Shown here in pieces: positions 21,750 to 34,110 of a DNA stretch of 64,000 bases. The first letter of the stretch is position 1, and every line of letters begins with the position of its first letter. Under the pieces are notes generated by a model. It searched no databases, had not been told where the DNA came from, and saw only the letters and a program-made list of their open reading frames with translations. This DNA comes from Dichetophora obliterata (lineage: Eukaryota > Arthropoda > Insecta > Diptera > Sciomyzidae), in contig OY986436.1 in NCBI GenBank assembly GCA_963920525.1, positions 9,764,001 through 9,828,000 on the forward strand. The letters are read 5' to 3'. Position numbers and translations under genes: made by a program.

Positions 21750-23543
21750 CTCATATTTATTTGAGCCGCCGCATTCTAGCTTCGTAGAAAAGAATATGAG
21801 TCGAGTTGCGTGCGCTAAGGGTGAGTAGGTTTTTGTACTAGTTTTTTCTGGATATACTCAGAGTCTCAAAAAAGCTATCCGTTGCATATCTCTGGAACAC
21901 ACCACACTTTTGATTGTGAAATTTATTGAAGTATGTTTTATTTGTCAGAATCAGGTGTTGACTAGGAAAGGAAATTATTTCATTGTATCATTGTATCATC
22001 ATATGTATATGAACATGCCGAAATATTTATTGAGAGTAAAAGTGCAGTAAAATATATTTTAAATCTTTGTGACTATAGGTCTTGTTTGCTAGTGTAGCAA
22101 TGATATTTTCTAATCTTAGATGTTTTTGTATAAAGACCCCCAGAAGGGTGGCAGATAAAGTTTAAATTATAGTACCATATCATACATTTAATCCTCCTAA
22201 GGGTTATAGTTTTTTTTTTTATATATAGACATTTTTGTTAGTTGGTATAGACAACTATAATCAACATTTTTGTTTCTATTTTTTTCTGTTTTTTATGGGA
22301 TCTCCCAGAAAGGTGCCAGGATAGTGCAGGTGTATTCAGAAGAAATGTTGATGGGGGAAATTAATAGGACCAGCTTATACCCTGGACCCCACAGCAGGAA
22401 AATCAGCTGATTCAAACATAAAAGTGCTGTTTTGTGGGTTAAAGGTAGATATGCCAAGAAAAAGCGTAAAATGAGTGGATGATTTAGAAAATTGCTGCAC
22501 TCGAGATAGTATGTTACACATTTCTGACAAATACATATGAAACTCTTTATGAACTGACAATTATCAATAAACCATAAAAATATCAACCTTACCATAAAAA
22601 CCTCAGTCTTCTTCAAACCATCATCTAGTAAATTAATTTCATCAATGGTCTTTTTCTTGGTTCACCTAAATGTTTTTTGTTTTTCTTTCATTTTTACGCG
22701 TCCAATGTCAGCTGTTTAATAAGCACATGCATGAAACCTTTTTATGCACCAAGGTTGACGCTGTGCATTTATGGAAAATAGAAGCGTATGCATGTATGCA
22801 TATTTTTCTCTGAGCAGTAAAAGTTGCAAAAAGTACTGGAACGCTTCTAAGTAAAAACTTGCAACTTTTAATCAAACGTCAAGAACATATGTTGTAAATT
22901 TGATCAACATTTTTTTAAGATTTCGAATATGTCTGAAAAATTAGCTGTATTAATTGATTTTATTGTTTCAAGTGAATCTGAAAGTGATAGTGGTGAGAAA
23001 ATGTTTGACATTATTGGAATTTTGACATTTCTGTCAACACATGAACTCTTGCAAGGTTTTACTAAACGAAATTTGTGTAGTAGAAACTTGCAACTTTTCT
23101 TAAGGAGGGATATGTTTTACTCTCTGATTATCACTCTCTTTTGCAAGCTTTTGGTGTACGGGAACGGAAATTAGTAAAAAGTAGTGAAAGTTTTCGAAAG
23201 TTTTCACAAACTAGCAGGTTCGGGAACAGCCCTATTATTTCATTATTTTCGTTTTGTTTAGGCATTTTAAAAATGTATTTTCTCCAATCATCTGTCTGTT
23301 TCTTTAGTCAGCTATATTCATACGACATACTATAAAATAAACCCTTAGGGTATGTTCACAGTTGTTGTATTTTTTTATTTAAAATGCAATACGACATACA
23401 ACAATACGACAGCTTGTGAAAACCGTAAATATTTCAGTTTTATATATATATAGAGCAATAAAATTTTAAATGAGTCAAATTAGCTCAGTCCGTTAATCTA
23501 GTGTTAATGATTCGTAACAGAAAAATCATAGCACATATCACAG
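21750..23543. other. Spacer, no gene seen
   Basis: AT-rich. The short open frames (for example 22293-22616 and 22929-23174) lack similarity, splice support or domains that I can recognise. Confidence 0.45.
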
Positions 23544-23976
23544 TGTCTCCACTAACAATATATGATTGCATGCGAACTGTCAAATTTAATTTCATGACAT
23601 ATATCAAGTGTAGACCACTCATATCATGAAATTGTTCATATCATGAAATTTATCTTTTGAAATATTTCTTGAGATATATTTCATGAGATAAAAACTGTCA
23701 CATTTCAGTTAAATATGTAAGGGTGTGCATTTTTAAGAACTTTTCAATCAAAAAATATTGCAAAAGCATTAAAAGAGTGAAAAAACATAAAATAGAATGG
23801 CGAATGGAAGAAATTATTAATTCTATAAACTTTTACAAACAATTCCAAATTGAAATTTCATGAGATGGGATATATTTCATCCCACCTTAATATTATAGCA
23901 TGAAATCTGGAATCTGAAATCTAAATTGAATTCAATTTGACAGTTCGCATGTAATCAAATATTGTAAGTGGAGACA
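23544..23976. mobile_element. MITE, TGTCTCCAC family, copy 1
   Basis: 433-bp element with ends TGTCTCCACT and AGTGGAGACA and inner inverted blocks (GCATGCGAACTGTCAAA on the left, TTTGACAGTTCGCATG on the right). The uninterrupted copy lets the split copy at 46187-48477 be recognised. It lies directly beside the next MITE at 23980. Confidence 0.85.
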
Positions 23977-23979
23977 TAT

Positions 23980-24205
23980 GGGGTATTCACGATTCAGTGC
24001 ACTTGCCTGTGCAGTTGAGGACTTCTGCACTTTACAAAAACAAAATACACGTACATCAAAAATCTGCACAAGTGCTTTTTTACTATTGCCTTAAACTTGA
24101 GGACTTCAGCAGTTGTGCACTTGTGTGCATTGAAAAATTTTGACAGCTTTGAAATAATGATGGTAGTGCGTTCACGAGAACTTAGCTGCACAACTGAATA
24201 GCCCT
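23980..24205. mobile_element. MITE, GGGGTATTCAC family, copy 2
   Basis: Starts GGGGTATTCACGATTCAG and ends with a decayed CTGAATAGCCCT. Inner inverted blocks around TGCACTTGC, CAGTTGAGGACTT and TTCACGAGAA match copy 43107-43416. Confidence 0.8.
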
Positions 24206-24247
24206 AGTGAGTAATACCAAATTGGACGCAATATAAGAAAGTCAATA

Positions 24248-24612
24248 GGTCTGTTCGCGAAGTCGAATGCAAACGAAATATTTCAAAAGTTTTTACTAGA
24301 AAGTGCCTGAAAAGCGTTCGTTTACTGAGAGAATTGGGTAATAGAAAGGAAATCACATTTTCTCACCGTTCAAGTTTTTTAAAGTTTTTGCAAAAAGAAT
24401 TTCATCTTGTAAAAAAGATGAAAACTGTCAAATGGTAGCTGTGTGTGTGTGTAGCAGCTGAAATTTTTTAGATTTTCTTAGACGTATTTGACATTTTTCA
24501 TTATTTTACTAGAAAGCGTGCGCTTACTTTTTAAAGTTGAAGTTAATTCTTTCTGAATTTTATTACTTATGACGTGTTTCATTTTTTTACCAGAAAAGTA
24601 CGCGAACAGACC
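24248..24612. mobile_element. MITE with GGTCTGTTCGCG termini
   Basis: 365-bp element with ends GGTCTGTTCGCG and CGCGAACAGACC, flanked by TA on both sides (24246-24247 and 24613-24614). Non-coding. Confidence 0.85.
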
Positions 24613-24985
24613 TAAAGTTTGAAGGTTAACGTAATTGTTAATTACCTCTGAATTGTCCTGTGATATATATTAATTTGACACATTTTACGCCGTTGCCATA
24701 TTGACAGACGTAACAGCGGCTTTGTTATTCTCAGCAAATTGTTGAAAAATCTAATAAAAATTATAAATATCGCGCTTAATTAGTGAATAGAATAAAAAAA
24801 GAATCAAGCATAAGTAGACCACGCCACACAAAAACAAGAATGAATGTGCAGAAGCAATTTTTATAAACATATGTTTAAACACGACGACGAATGTTCCATA
24901 CGGAAGCATTGAACCGACTGCCATTTGAAATAACCATTACTATTGATTTTTGTTTTGCGAAAACTAATTGTTTTAGTTAATTGCA

Positions 24986-27812
24986 ATGCATACAGATGTG
25001 GCAGCAACAACAACAGCAGCAGTTGTGTTAGCAACATCAAGTAACAATATGTCGCCAATGCAAAACAACAATGGTACCAGTAACGATTGGCGACTTTGGT
25101 GTCGCCTCTGTGCCAAGGAAGATATACAAGGCAACATAAGTGTTTTCTTTAAAGATGAACAGCAGGGTGGAGGAAATGGCCAAACAGCTGTTTGTGCTAT
25201 TGCCGGAGCAGCAGATATGAGTTTATCTGCAGCTATTGGAAAATTCTTTTGGGTGGAGGTGAGTTAAAAATAACAATGAAAAAAGTCATAAGATTTGTAA
25301 GTTTTTAATTTAATAAGATAAAACGCGATGAAGATATGCCCAAAATGCTGTGCACAGAGTGTTTTTCGCTAGTGACTTCTTTGGTTAACTTCTCCGAACG
25401 TGTTGCCAAGGTGCAGCAGATGTTTTGTGTGCTGCATAACTCTGCTCTCGTAGAAGTGCCCGCCATGGAATTGCACGCAATGCGCTTGAAGTATGGTCTA
25501 CTGGATGAAGAGCGTGAACATGTCATCATGCAACATCAGCTGCCGGAGGTGCACTATTTCGAATCAAAACCAAAAATCAACGACTTAGAGGAGAGCATCT
25601 TTGGCAATGAAACTCTAATGGCCACTACTTCGAATCCCTTGGAACAACAACAACAACAGCAGCAGCCGAGAATTAAAATTAGAATCAAGAAGGAAGACAT
25701 AATAGAACACTGGACAGGCGACGATCCTGATCCGGATGATGAAGAGGATGAAGATTATGATGGTGAAAATATACTCAATGAAGAATATGATGATGATGAT
25801 GATGACGATGATGATGACGATGATGAAGAAAACAATGATAAAAATTGTAAAGTTCAAGAGGACCAAGAAGAACAAAAGCCACTGAAACTAAGAGCAAGAT
25901 CAATACAACGTTTGCAAAACCCCATCGAAGAGAAAGAAACCATGCTGGAACCACCAAAGAAGCGGCGCAGGCGCCGACGCAAACGGAAACAATCTATAAA
26001 AGACGAGAATGAAGCTGTAGATGATGTTGATGAAGATGTTGCAGTTGAGAATGAAGCTTGTGAGGAAAATGAGCACGAAGAGAAATATGATGGTAAGCTG
26101 CAACATGATCTAGACGAAACAAGCTACTCATGTACAGATTGTCCACGGAAATTTAAACGCATGCATCACCTGCGACAGCACATGAAGCGAGCGCATGCAA
26201 AGGCAACACAGCTGGAGGAGCTACCCTGTGCGCAGTGCTCTAAAATCTTTTCAACAACACGCCAATTGGACTCCCATTCCAAAGTGCATCTGCCACCGGA
26301 GTTGCGAAAAGTAGTACCATGTCCCTATTGCGAAAAGAAGTTCAGCTCACACACGCTCATGCAATCTCACATAAAATACATACACATGAACGAACGACCC
26401 TTCATATGTGAAGAGTGCGGGGTGGCAGTGCGCACAAATGCTGCGCTCAAGGCACACATGCTCACCCACACTGACTATGCGCCCTTTGAGTGTGAGGTTT
26501 GCAAGAAGGGCTTCAAGAATCAAATACGTTTGAAGGTATTCATTTGTGTTTTTTTTCATTGCAAAACCCATCCAACACTTTATTTTCAGAACCATATGGA
26601 AACACATGATCCCAATAAGCATGTCTGTGCCAAGTGCGGCCTGCAACTAAATTCACGCGCAACACTTAATCGTCATCTGCTAGTGCACTCTGATGAAATG
26701 CAGCACAAATGCGATTACTGTGGACGTGCCTTTAAACGTGCCAAAGCTTTAAAAAATCATCTAATTTTACACACTGGACTGAAACCCTATTCATGTGATT
26801 TCTGCGATCGCACCTTTGCCAACGGTTCCAACTGTCGTTCGCATAAGAAAAAATCACATCCCGAAGAACTGGCTGCACTTGAAGCTGCCGGCGGTGGCAA
26901 GACATATACCAGAAATATTCCAAAACTAGAGGCCCTTAAAGCTGTGTATGTCCCTAGTTTGCCAAAGCCTATAACACCCAATTTAATTTTTAAACAAATC
27001 TTTATAATTGTAGTACCAAAGCTGCTGACAATCTGGCGCCAGTTGTTTCCAAACAAAGTGGACGCTTTGCTTTTGGCAAAAAACCTAAACTGGTAGCACA
27101 AGAAGAGGCTTTGGATAGAGTTATCAAACCAGAATTTATTGCCAATCACAACAAGCCAGCTTCGTCCCCGCCATCGTCCTCCACCAACACATTAATGCTA
27201 AGCAATGCAGGCATATCAACGCCGGACAGTCTTATTGCTCTCCCTTGTGTGGCATTGCCTACAACCGTTCCTACTGCTGGCAATCAAGTAACGTCTATAC
27301 CAAACATTGACAATATTTATAGCCACATCATGAAACAGGCTACCATTGCTGCTCACAGTGAAGTAAATGATGCTGAGATTGCAATGCATATTAAACGTCC
27401 CGTCAGTCAGGCCTCCTCTTGTGTAACTATAGACAATGATGGCGCCACTTCAGACATGCCTACAATGCAACATCAACAACAGCAGCAGCAACAACACCAA
27501 GCGATGCACTCAACAACGCCAACATCACTGGCAGCGATGCCCACACATTTGTATACGCAAATGATTAGGCAGAATCTTATGCAACAAGAACAGCAGCAGC
27601 AACTGCAGGAACAGCAACAACTACAACACCACCATCAACAGCAGCAACATCTTGCTCATCAACAGCAAATGCATGCCGATGACGTTGCGTCGTCCATACG
27701 CAGCCCTGAAAGCCAAACATCATCGCATATGGCAGATGATCATGCAAACACCGCAGCGTCTGTCCAATTTTACAATCACATACGTCAGAATCTACAGGGG
27801 CCATATATATAA
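24986..27812 (+). CDS. ZAD-C2H2 zinc-finger protein with Gln/His-rich tail (gene B)
   Basis: Predicted nuclear transcription factor. Exons 24986-25258, 25318-26535, 26590-26945, 27014-27812; all GT-AG; phases 0, 0, 2; 881 residues. ZAD ligands C39, C42 (WCRLCAKED), C103, C106 (LCTEC). An acidic linker with a run of Asp codons (about 25790-25835) and a basic stretch PPKKRRRRRRKRK, a likely nuclear signal, follow. Eight C2H2 fingers span about 363-590; the fifth (RLK then NHMETH) is completed across intron 2. After the last finger, SHPEELAALEAAGGGKTY is shared with gene C. The last exon encodes a Gln/His-rich low-complexity tail, often an activation region, ending GPYI. Start: ATG 24986, reading MHTDVAATTTAAVV. 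This is the most complete member of the cluster and the closest relative of gene C. Confidence 0.9.
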
Positions 27813-27898
27813 AAGCCACAGGCTTTATTTTATGCATTGTTGTATAAATTTAGTTTATAGTCAAGATCAGTTCAAATCTAACTGTATCATCGAACAAA

Positions 27899-27904
27899 AA
27901 TAAA
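27899..27904 (+). terminator. Polyadenylation signal of gene B
   Basis: AATAAA about 87 bases after the gene B stop codon. Confidence 0.55.
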
Positions 27905-28834
27905 ATCAAAAAGTATTAAAAAAGACGGCAGATCAAGTAAAATTTAAAATAGTGATTGGAGCTGTCGAATAAATAAAACATTCGAATAATTCGATAGTTC
28001 AAAATCATTCATTCGATGGCTTTTTTCATTTATTCGATAGTTTCTTCATTTGAAATTCGTTGAATATTCTTCAAATGATTGAACGAATTATTGTTCATAA
28101 AGGAGTACAAATTAATAATATTGTTGGAAGTTAAAAGCACTTTAAAGAAACCAATGCTACTTATTATTTAATAAAAAAACTAAACGAACAAATTTTCAAA
28201 GAAATAATAAAATCATACTAGTCGATGGTATTGCTTTTTGAGTCAAAGGAATGAATAATTCGATAGCAAAAATCAGGGGATAGTACTTTGCACTATTTCA
28301 GCCTGTATGACACTCCATTTTTTTGTCCAACTTTAAAATCTGAAAACAAGCAAGGCAGATACATATTGTGTGATTATTGCATTCTTTTTTTCAAATCATT
28401 GATTGTGATTTAAAATTTTAAGTCAACTTAAAAAAGTTTGAACCGTTCGCGTTCATAAACAAATTACTAGTGTTACTTATTTTTAAAATAGCAGATATGA
28501 AAAATCCGAAAAATATCCCCAAAAGCTCAACAAAGCCAACACTTTAATCTCTCTTTTTGACATTTACTGTCCGCAAGTGCCAAAATTCACTGTCTCTAAA
28601 ATTTTGTAGAGAAGCGTTGATAGTAGGCGGACAAGGAATCAAATGTGAGTGTGTTAATAAAAATGTTTAAATGGATTGACCCACCTAGCATTTAGAAGAT
28701 TGTTTAAAAAAATCACCTGACTGAGTCTTTTTCTATCACTTTTGATGATTTAAAACTGATTAATTGCTTCCACGATTAAAAAAAAGACTTGAAAATGTGT
28801 CGCGCTTACGCTTTAAAAGTGATTTATTGGAAAT
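27905..28834. other. Spacer after gene B
   Basis: AT-rich, with clustered ATTCGATAG-type motifs (27965-28260). No gene seen. Confidence 0.45.
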
Positions 28835-28996
28835 GCCCATATTACACGATGTCCATTTGCTCGGCGTACAAATAATTTTGTTATTGCTTGTACTGTGAAA
28901 CTGTAAAAAATTTTGGAGAATACAACAACATCCATACAACAACTATATTGTATGGCCAAGTGTACGACGAGCAAATGGACATCGTGTAATATGGGC
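28835..28996. mobile_element. Short MITE with 36-bp terminal inverted repeats
   Basis: 162-bp element. The left end (GCCCATATTACACGATGTCC, 28835-28870) matches the reverse complement of 28961-28996 at 35 of 36 bases. Confidence 0.88.
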
Positions 28997-29198
28997 GAAA
29001 AACAACAAAATGTAGAGCAATCGTAAATTGATCATGCAGGGGATTGAAATATGACTGTTTTCTCTGTTGGCTTAACTTTTGTATTTTAGTAGGCTTACTT
29101 CGAACCTCCCAAGTCCCGGTAAAATCACAACTCGCTGGAAATGGTGGTATGATTTCCCCGCAAGTTGGGAGCTTACCGGTACGGTAACTTTTACGGGA

Positions 29199-29682
29199 CG
29201 GTAAAGGTCTCTACCCACTTACGGAACGTAACGAAACGACTGTTAATCGTTTTCGAAGTGGCAACGTAATGTTCAATGCACACTTGACGAAACGGCAACA
29301 AATATTTTAATTAAACAAAACAATAAGCGTAGAATTCTCTAGTACACAATTAGCTTAAATAGCTTTGCTATTAGATCACGATGTAGAAAACTGATAAAAT
29401 CATAGATTTTAGATTATTTTATGCTCTAAAAACGACCTATCGATGTCGAATTTTTACTTTGCACAATAAACTGTTGGAATCCATTGTAATTTTTGTAAAC
29501 AAAGAGAACGACAAGCCAGTCAGAATTCTTTGAAACTATCACCACCGACTTTTTCGTCGGCGTCAACAGTTGTTGCCGTTTCATCGTCGCTTAGTGAGCA
29601 TGTATAAATAGGAACACATGGTAGTTATATTTTGTAGTTTCGTGTCGTATCGTTACGTGCCGCAAGTGGACAGAGACGTGCC
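29199..29682. mobile_element. Imperfect inverted-repeat element
   Basis: Ends share CCACTTACGGAACGTAACGA on the left and, reversed, CCACTTGCGGCACGTAACGA on the right, about 38 bp in total. Non-coding. First of three inverted-repeat elements in a row. Confidence 0.65.
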
Positions 29683-29708
29683 AATTTATCGATTCGTGCC
29701 GCTCTTAA

Positions 29709-30425
29709 AGGCTTGATTACCCAAGCGTAACGTGAGGTGGCGCAACGGGATGTAGTGTAGTGCGACGTTGCCTCGAGGATAAGCGATTACTGAAATCGTA
29801 ATCCAACGTAGTGCAGGCGCCGTAGTGCAGGGCACTCATTTTATTCTAGTAGGCTTATTTACTTCTCCTCGTCAATAAAAGATTGCATCCTTTCTTATAT
29901 AGTATTAAAATTTATAATAATGTGAAGTTAAACAAATTTTTTCGCTTGTAACACAGCTGTCGAACTGTCAAAAATCGTAACGTTGAGTAGAAATCTATTT
30001 TCTACAGACTTCTACGCTGCATCACGCCACGTTACGATTTTGGTAACGACTTGTACACATTTATCATTAAACAGGTTTTAGCTTAATGTACTGAGCACAT
30101 TGACGACGACTGCAACAGTGCGAAACAACATGAAGAAAGAAACAACAATCGGGAAGTATCATTAGATTGCTTTATTCACGTATACACAAACACTTGTATT
30201 GCTCTGTTGTCGCACGTCAAATTAGAAAAAATTCTAGACCGACGACAGCGACTTTGTTGCAATCACTCATTGTTGTTGCAACATTTTCTACACTTTCATC
30301 TCCATAAGAAAAGCATGTAAAAATAATTTGACATATGACGCACTGTTGCTGTCGTCATCAATCTGTTCAAGGTATGACAATTGGCAACGTCGCGCTACGT
30401 TACCTTACGCTTGGGTAATCAAGCC
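29709..30425. mobile_element. TTAA-flanked MITE 1
   Basis: 717-bp element with ends GGCTTGATTACCCAAGCGTAA and its reverse complement, flanked by TTAA at 29705-29708 and 30426-30429. TTAA target sites are characteristic of the piggyBac superfamily. No transposase inside. Confidence 0.85.
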
Positions 30426-30429
30426 TTAA

Positions 30430-30929
30430 AGGCCCAGTTATAATAGACGTAACCTAATGTGGTCTAATGTCAATTGTGCAGTGTGTTCTTTCACTTGTTG
30501 TTTCAAACAATACTTTCTTGTACAAGTGATTATAATAATAGTGACGTAATGTAACGAGACGTTAAGATCCGTTGGATTTCGATTTCTACGTTACTTTGCA
30601 TTACGTCTGTTCAAAGAGCAACTAAACATTGAGGTTAGATTTGATTATTGCGCTATTTTATATTGTTGAACTACGCTTTTTATTGTGTTTTCGTTATTAA
30701 TGTGATAGTTCTATATATCCACAGCTATGGACGACGAAGTTTTAATTGTACTTGTACAGGAACGTGCAATTATTTACGACAAACAACTGCCTGGCTTCTG
30801 CCTATTATAATAGGCATATAATTATAATAGGCAATTATAATTGCTACAACGTTTTCTTACATTACGTCCCGTCACGATGACAATTGACAACATTACGTTA
30901 CTTTACATTACGTCTATTATAACTGGGCC
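30430..30929. mobile_element. TTAA-flanked MITE 2, sharing a TTAA with MITE 1
   Basis: 500-bp element with ends GGCCCAGTTATAATAGACG and CGTCTATTATAACTGGGCC, flanked by TTAA at 30426-30429 (shared) and 30930-30933. Non-coding. Confidence 0.87.
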
Positions 30930-30933
30930 TTAA

Positions 30934-32260
30934 GACTCCCGCGCAAACGTTTTATTAACAGCTGACAGTCAACGTCAAAATATCAATGTCATTCACAATA
31001 ACAAACACAAAGCATATGCCAAAATATAATGTTATTCACAATTAAGATTTCTAGTGATGTGTTTATTAAAAGACTTTCTTGGAGAACAAATTCATAAAAA
31101 ATTTTATGATGGTGAAAATAATGGTAGAATTTAAGCCATCGGTGACAAAAGTAGTAGATATAAAATTGCTAAAAAATGTGGCAGATTTACCACAATAGTG
31201 GTAAAGTCCATGCCCTGTTTACAATGAAAGCCGAAATATTGCGAAATAAAAAAAGTAAAAACATAAATCAAAACTTTGTTTTTCTACGGCCAGGGCTCAA
31301 TAACAACAATTAATTACTGAAGAAGGCCGATTAACTGCAACATAAATACTTATTTAATAAATAATGAACAGTATGAGAATTTTGCTAAGCGAAGTAACTC
31401 TTTATTAAAAAATTAATGAACGCCAAATCCTAAATAATCCAAATGAAATAACTCCTAACGAAAAATTAAATATCTCCTAATGCGAAAAATGCAATAACTC
31501 CTAAATTTTAGGCGCTTTTATGGGTAAGGAGTTATACCATATTGGTTATGATATAACTCCTTATTAAGAGTTGAATAACTCCTAATATGAAACAAGACCA
31601 TCAAAATAGATCACACAAATTGCAGTACAACCGAATCTAACAAATTAGCCTTCATAGCGAAAAATAAAATGATGCGCAACGCCGAAAATTGCAAAAATAA
31701 CAAAATTAACACAAAAAACTTGCCAGTACAGAGCAAGTTTTATATTTTTCTTCGTTACTGAAAATGCATGTAAGCTCACCATGATTTACCGACAAACTCA
31801 AATTCTTGCTTTTGACAAAACAAGTCTTGCCCAATGTAGAAGTGCTCTTGGAAATAGTTAAATTCAATTTCATGTCTTCTTTGCTTATTTTCTTAAAAAC
31901 AAGATCATCAAAATAACTCACACACAAATTGCAGTACAGAAAATAACAAAAGGAACACAAAAAACTTGCCAGCACAGAGCAAGTTTAAACTTTTCCCTTC
32001 GTCACCGAAAATACACGTAAACTCACCGCGATTCACTCACTTGCCCAGTGTATGAAAAAATCCATGTGTGAAAAAATCTTCTAACTATCGATGAATAAAT
32101 TGAAATTTTAACTCGATAGTTTTTATTCGAAAGCTCTCATCACTATTAATAATACTTTTGATGTTAATAGAGATATTTCTTTCGCTGGTGAACCTTATTA
32201 TTTCTACTTTTTTAATTAGCTGATTTTAAAATCAGTGATAAACTGGATTATTAAAAAAGA
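30934..32260. other. Spacer before gene C with a ~300-bp direct duplication
   Basis: A block with AACTTGCCAGTACAGAGCAAG (31602-31800) is repeated, diverged, at about 31900-32045 (AACTTGCCAGCACAGAGCAAG). 31370-31600 holds clustered ATAACTCCTAA motifs in both orientations. The last ~200 bases should contain the gene C promoter; no motif stands out. Confidence 0.6.
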
Positions 32261-34110
32261 ATGCCTTCAACGTGCGTAATATGCAAGACTGTATATCCAA
32301 GTGGACAAGTTCGAAAATATAGTGTGCCGCTGGATCCGGTAAACCATCAACGATGGGAAAAAATATGTGGGTTGCAGTTCTCAGAGTATGCAAAATTATG
32401 CGAAAAGCATTTTGCACCCAGCGCCTTTTCAGTTGGCGTTGGTAAGAAGCGCCGGCGGCTGAAGAGCGGTGCTGTGCCAACACTACTTTTACCACAGCTG
32501 ACAAATAATGGAATGAACGATTCCAAGTGAGTAGTAAAAAACTGTTGAGATTTTGATTTAACACTTTTTATACATTTGAAAAAGCGCTCAAAATACAGTC
32601 GTTGAAGTGCCTGCGCAAACATACTGCGGTACACAAACTGAGCAAAACAACAATAGTACCAGCAACGATTGGCGTATTTGGTGTCGCCTCTGTGCCAAGG
32701 AAGAATCGCAAGGCAACATAAGTGTTTTCTTCACAGATGGCCAAACAGCTGATATTGCCGGAGCAGCTGACGTGAGATTGATTGCCGCTATTGAACAATA
32801 CTTTTTGGTGGAGGTAAGTAAAAACATCATAGAAAAAATGGTAAATTTATAAGTTTTTCATTTGAAAAGATAAAATGCGATGAAGATTTGCCAAAAATGT
32901 TGTGCACAGAGTGTTTTTCGCTCGTCACTTCTTTGATTAACTTCTCCGAACGCGTTGCAAGGTGCAACAGATGTTTTGTGAACTGCATAACTCTTCTCTC
33001 ATAGAAGTGCCTGCCATGGACTTGCATGCAGTGCGTTTGAAGTATGATCTACTGGATGAAAAGCTTGAACATGACATCATACATCAGCCGCCTGAGGAGC
33101 ACTATTTCGAATCAAAGCCGAAAATCGATGATTTAGAAGAGTGTACTCTTGGCAATGATAATCTAATTGTGAATAATTTCAATCCTTTGGAACAGCAGCA
33201 GCCACTAATTAAAATTAAATATAACGTACGCCCTTTACACTCATGCACAGACTGTCAACGGAAATTTAAATACATGCATCATCTGCGACAACACATGAAA
33301 TCCCATTCCAAGGGACATCTGTCACCGGAATTGCGAAAAGTAGAACCATGTCCCTATTGCGGAAAGAAGAGCAACTCACACGCGGCCATGCAGTCGCATA
33401 TAAAATACATACACATGAACGAACGACGCTTTATATGTGAAAAATGTGGCGTGGCAAAGCAGACAATTGCTGCACTCAATGGACACATGCTCACCCATAC
33501 CGACTATGCGCCTTTCATTTGTGAGATCTGTACAAAAGGCTTTAAGGATCCAATAAGTTTAGAGGTTTTGTATATATATTATTTGCAACCCACTACTTTT
33601 TACACTTTATTTTTGTTGAATAATTTTAGAGACATATGGAAACACATGATCCCAATAAGCATACCTGTCCTAAGTGCGGCCTGCAGTTAAATTCACGCCC
33701 TTCACTAAATCATCACATGTTGGTTCACTCTGATGAAATGCGACACAAATGTGATTCCTGTGGACGTGCCTTTAAACATGGCAAAAATTTAAAAATGCAT
33801 TTAATGTCACATATTCGACTGAAACCCTATTCATGTGATTTCTGCGATCGCAGTTTTGTCGTTAGTAACGTCTGTCGTATGCATCAGAAGAAATCACATC
33901 CCGAAGAGCTAGCTGCACTTGAAATTGCTGGCGGTGGCAAGACGTATACCACAAATATTCCAAAACTAGAGACCCTTAAAGCTCTGTATGCCTTAAGCTC
34001 GCCAACGCTAATGACACTCAATTTAATTTTGAACAAATTTTTATGATTTTAGTACCAAAGCTGCTCCCAATCTGGCGCCTGTGGTTAGCAAACGAAGGCA
34101 GAGGTTTTAA
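32261..34110 (+). CDS. Predicted THAP-ZAD-C2H2 fusion gene (gene C), frameshifted in exon 3
   Basis: Exons 32261-32526, 32585-32813, 32870-33564, 33630-33985, 34053-34110. Exon 1 encodes a THAP DNA-binding domain: C5 and C8 (CVIC), P26, W32, C47 and H50 (CEKH), basic KKRRR, then the AVPT box at 71-74. It ends in phase 2 at GTGAGT; exon 2 picks up in phase and encodes the first ZAD half, WCRLCAKEE. Exon 3 has LCTEC, the second half, then loses one base near 32956-32961 relative to gene B, which would stop translation at about 33001. Past it, seven C2H2 fingers are open to the end of exon 4. Compared with B it lacks the acidic linker, one finger and the Gln-rich tail. Exon 4 has exactly the same length as in B. 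Functional gene with a sequence error, or young pseudogene: undecided. Confidence 0.72.

Noticed and set aside
25615..25875. Ile/Phe-rich minus frame opposite gene B
   Set aside because: Antisense of the Asp-codon run; not a membrane protein.
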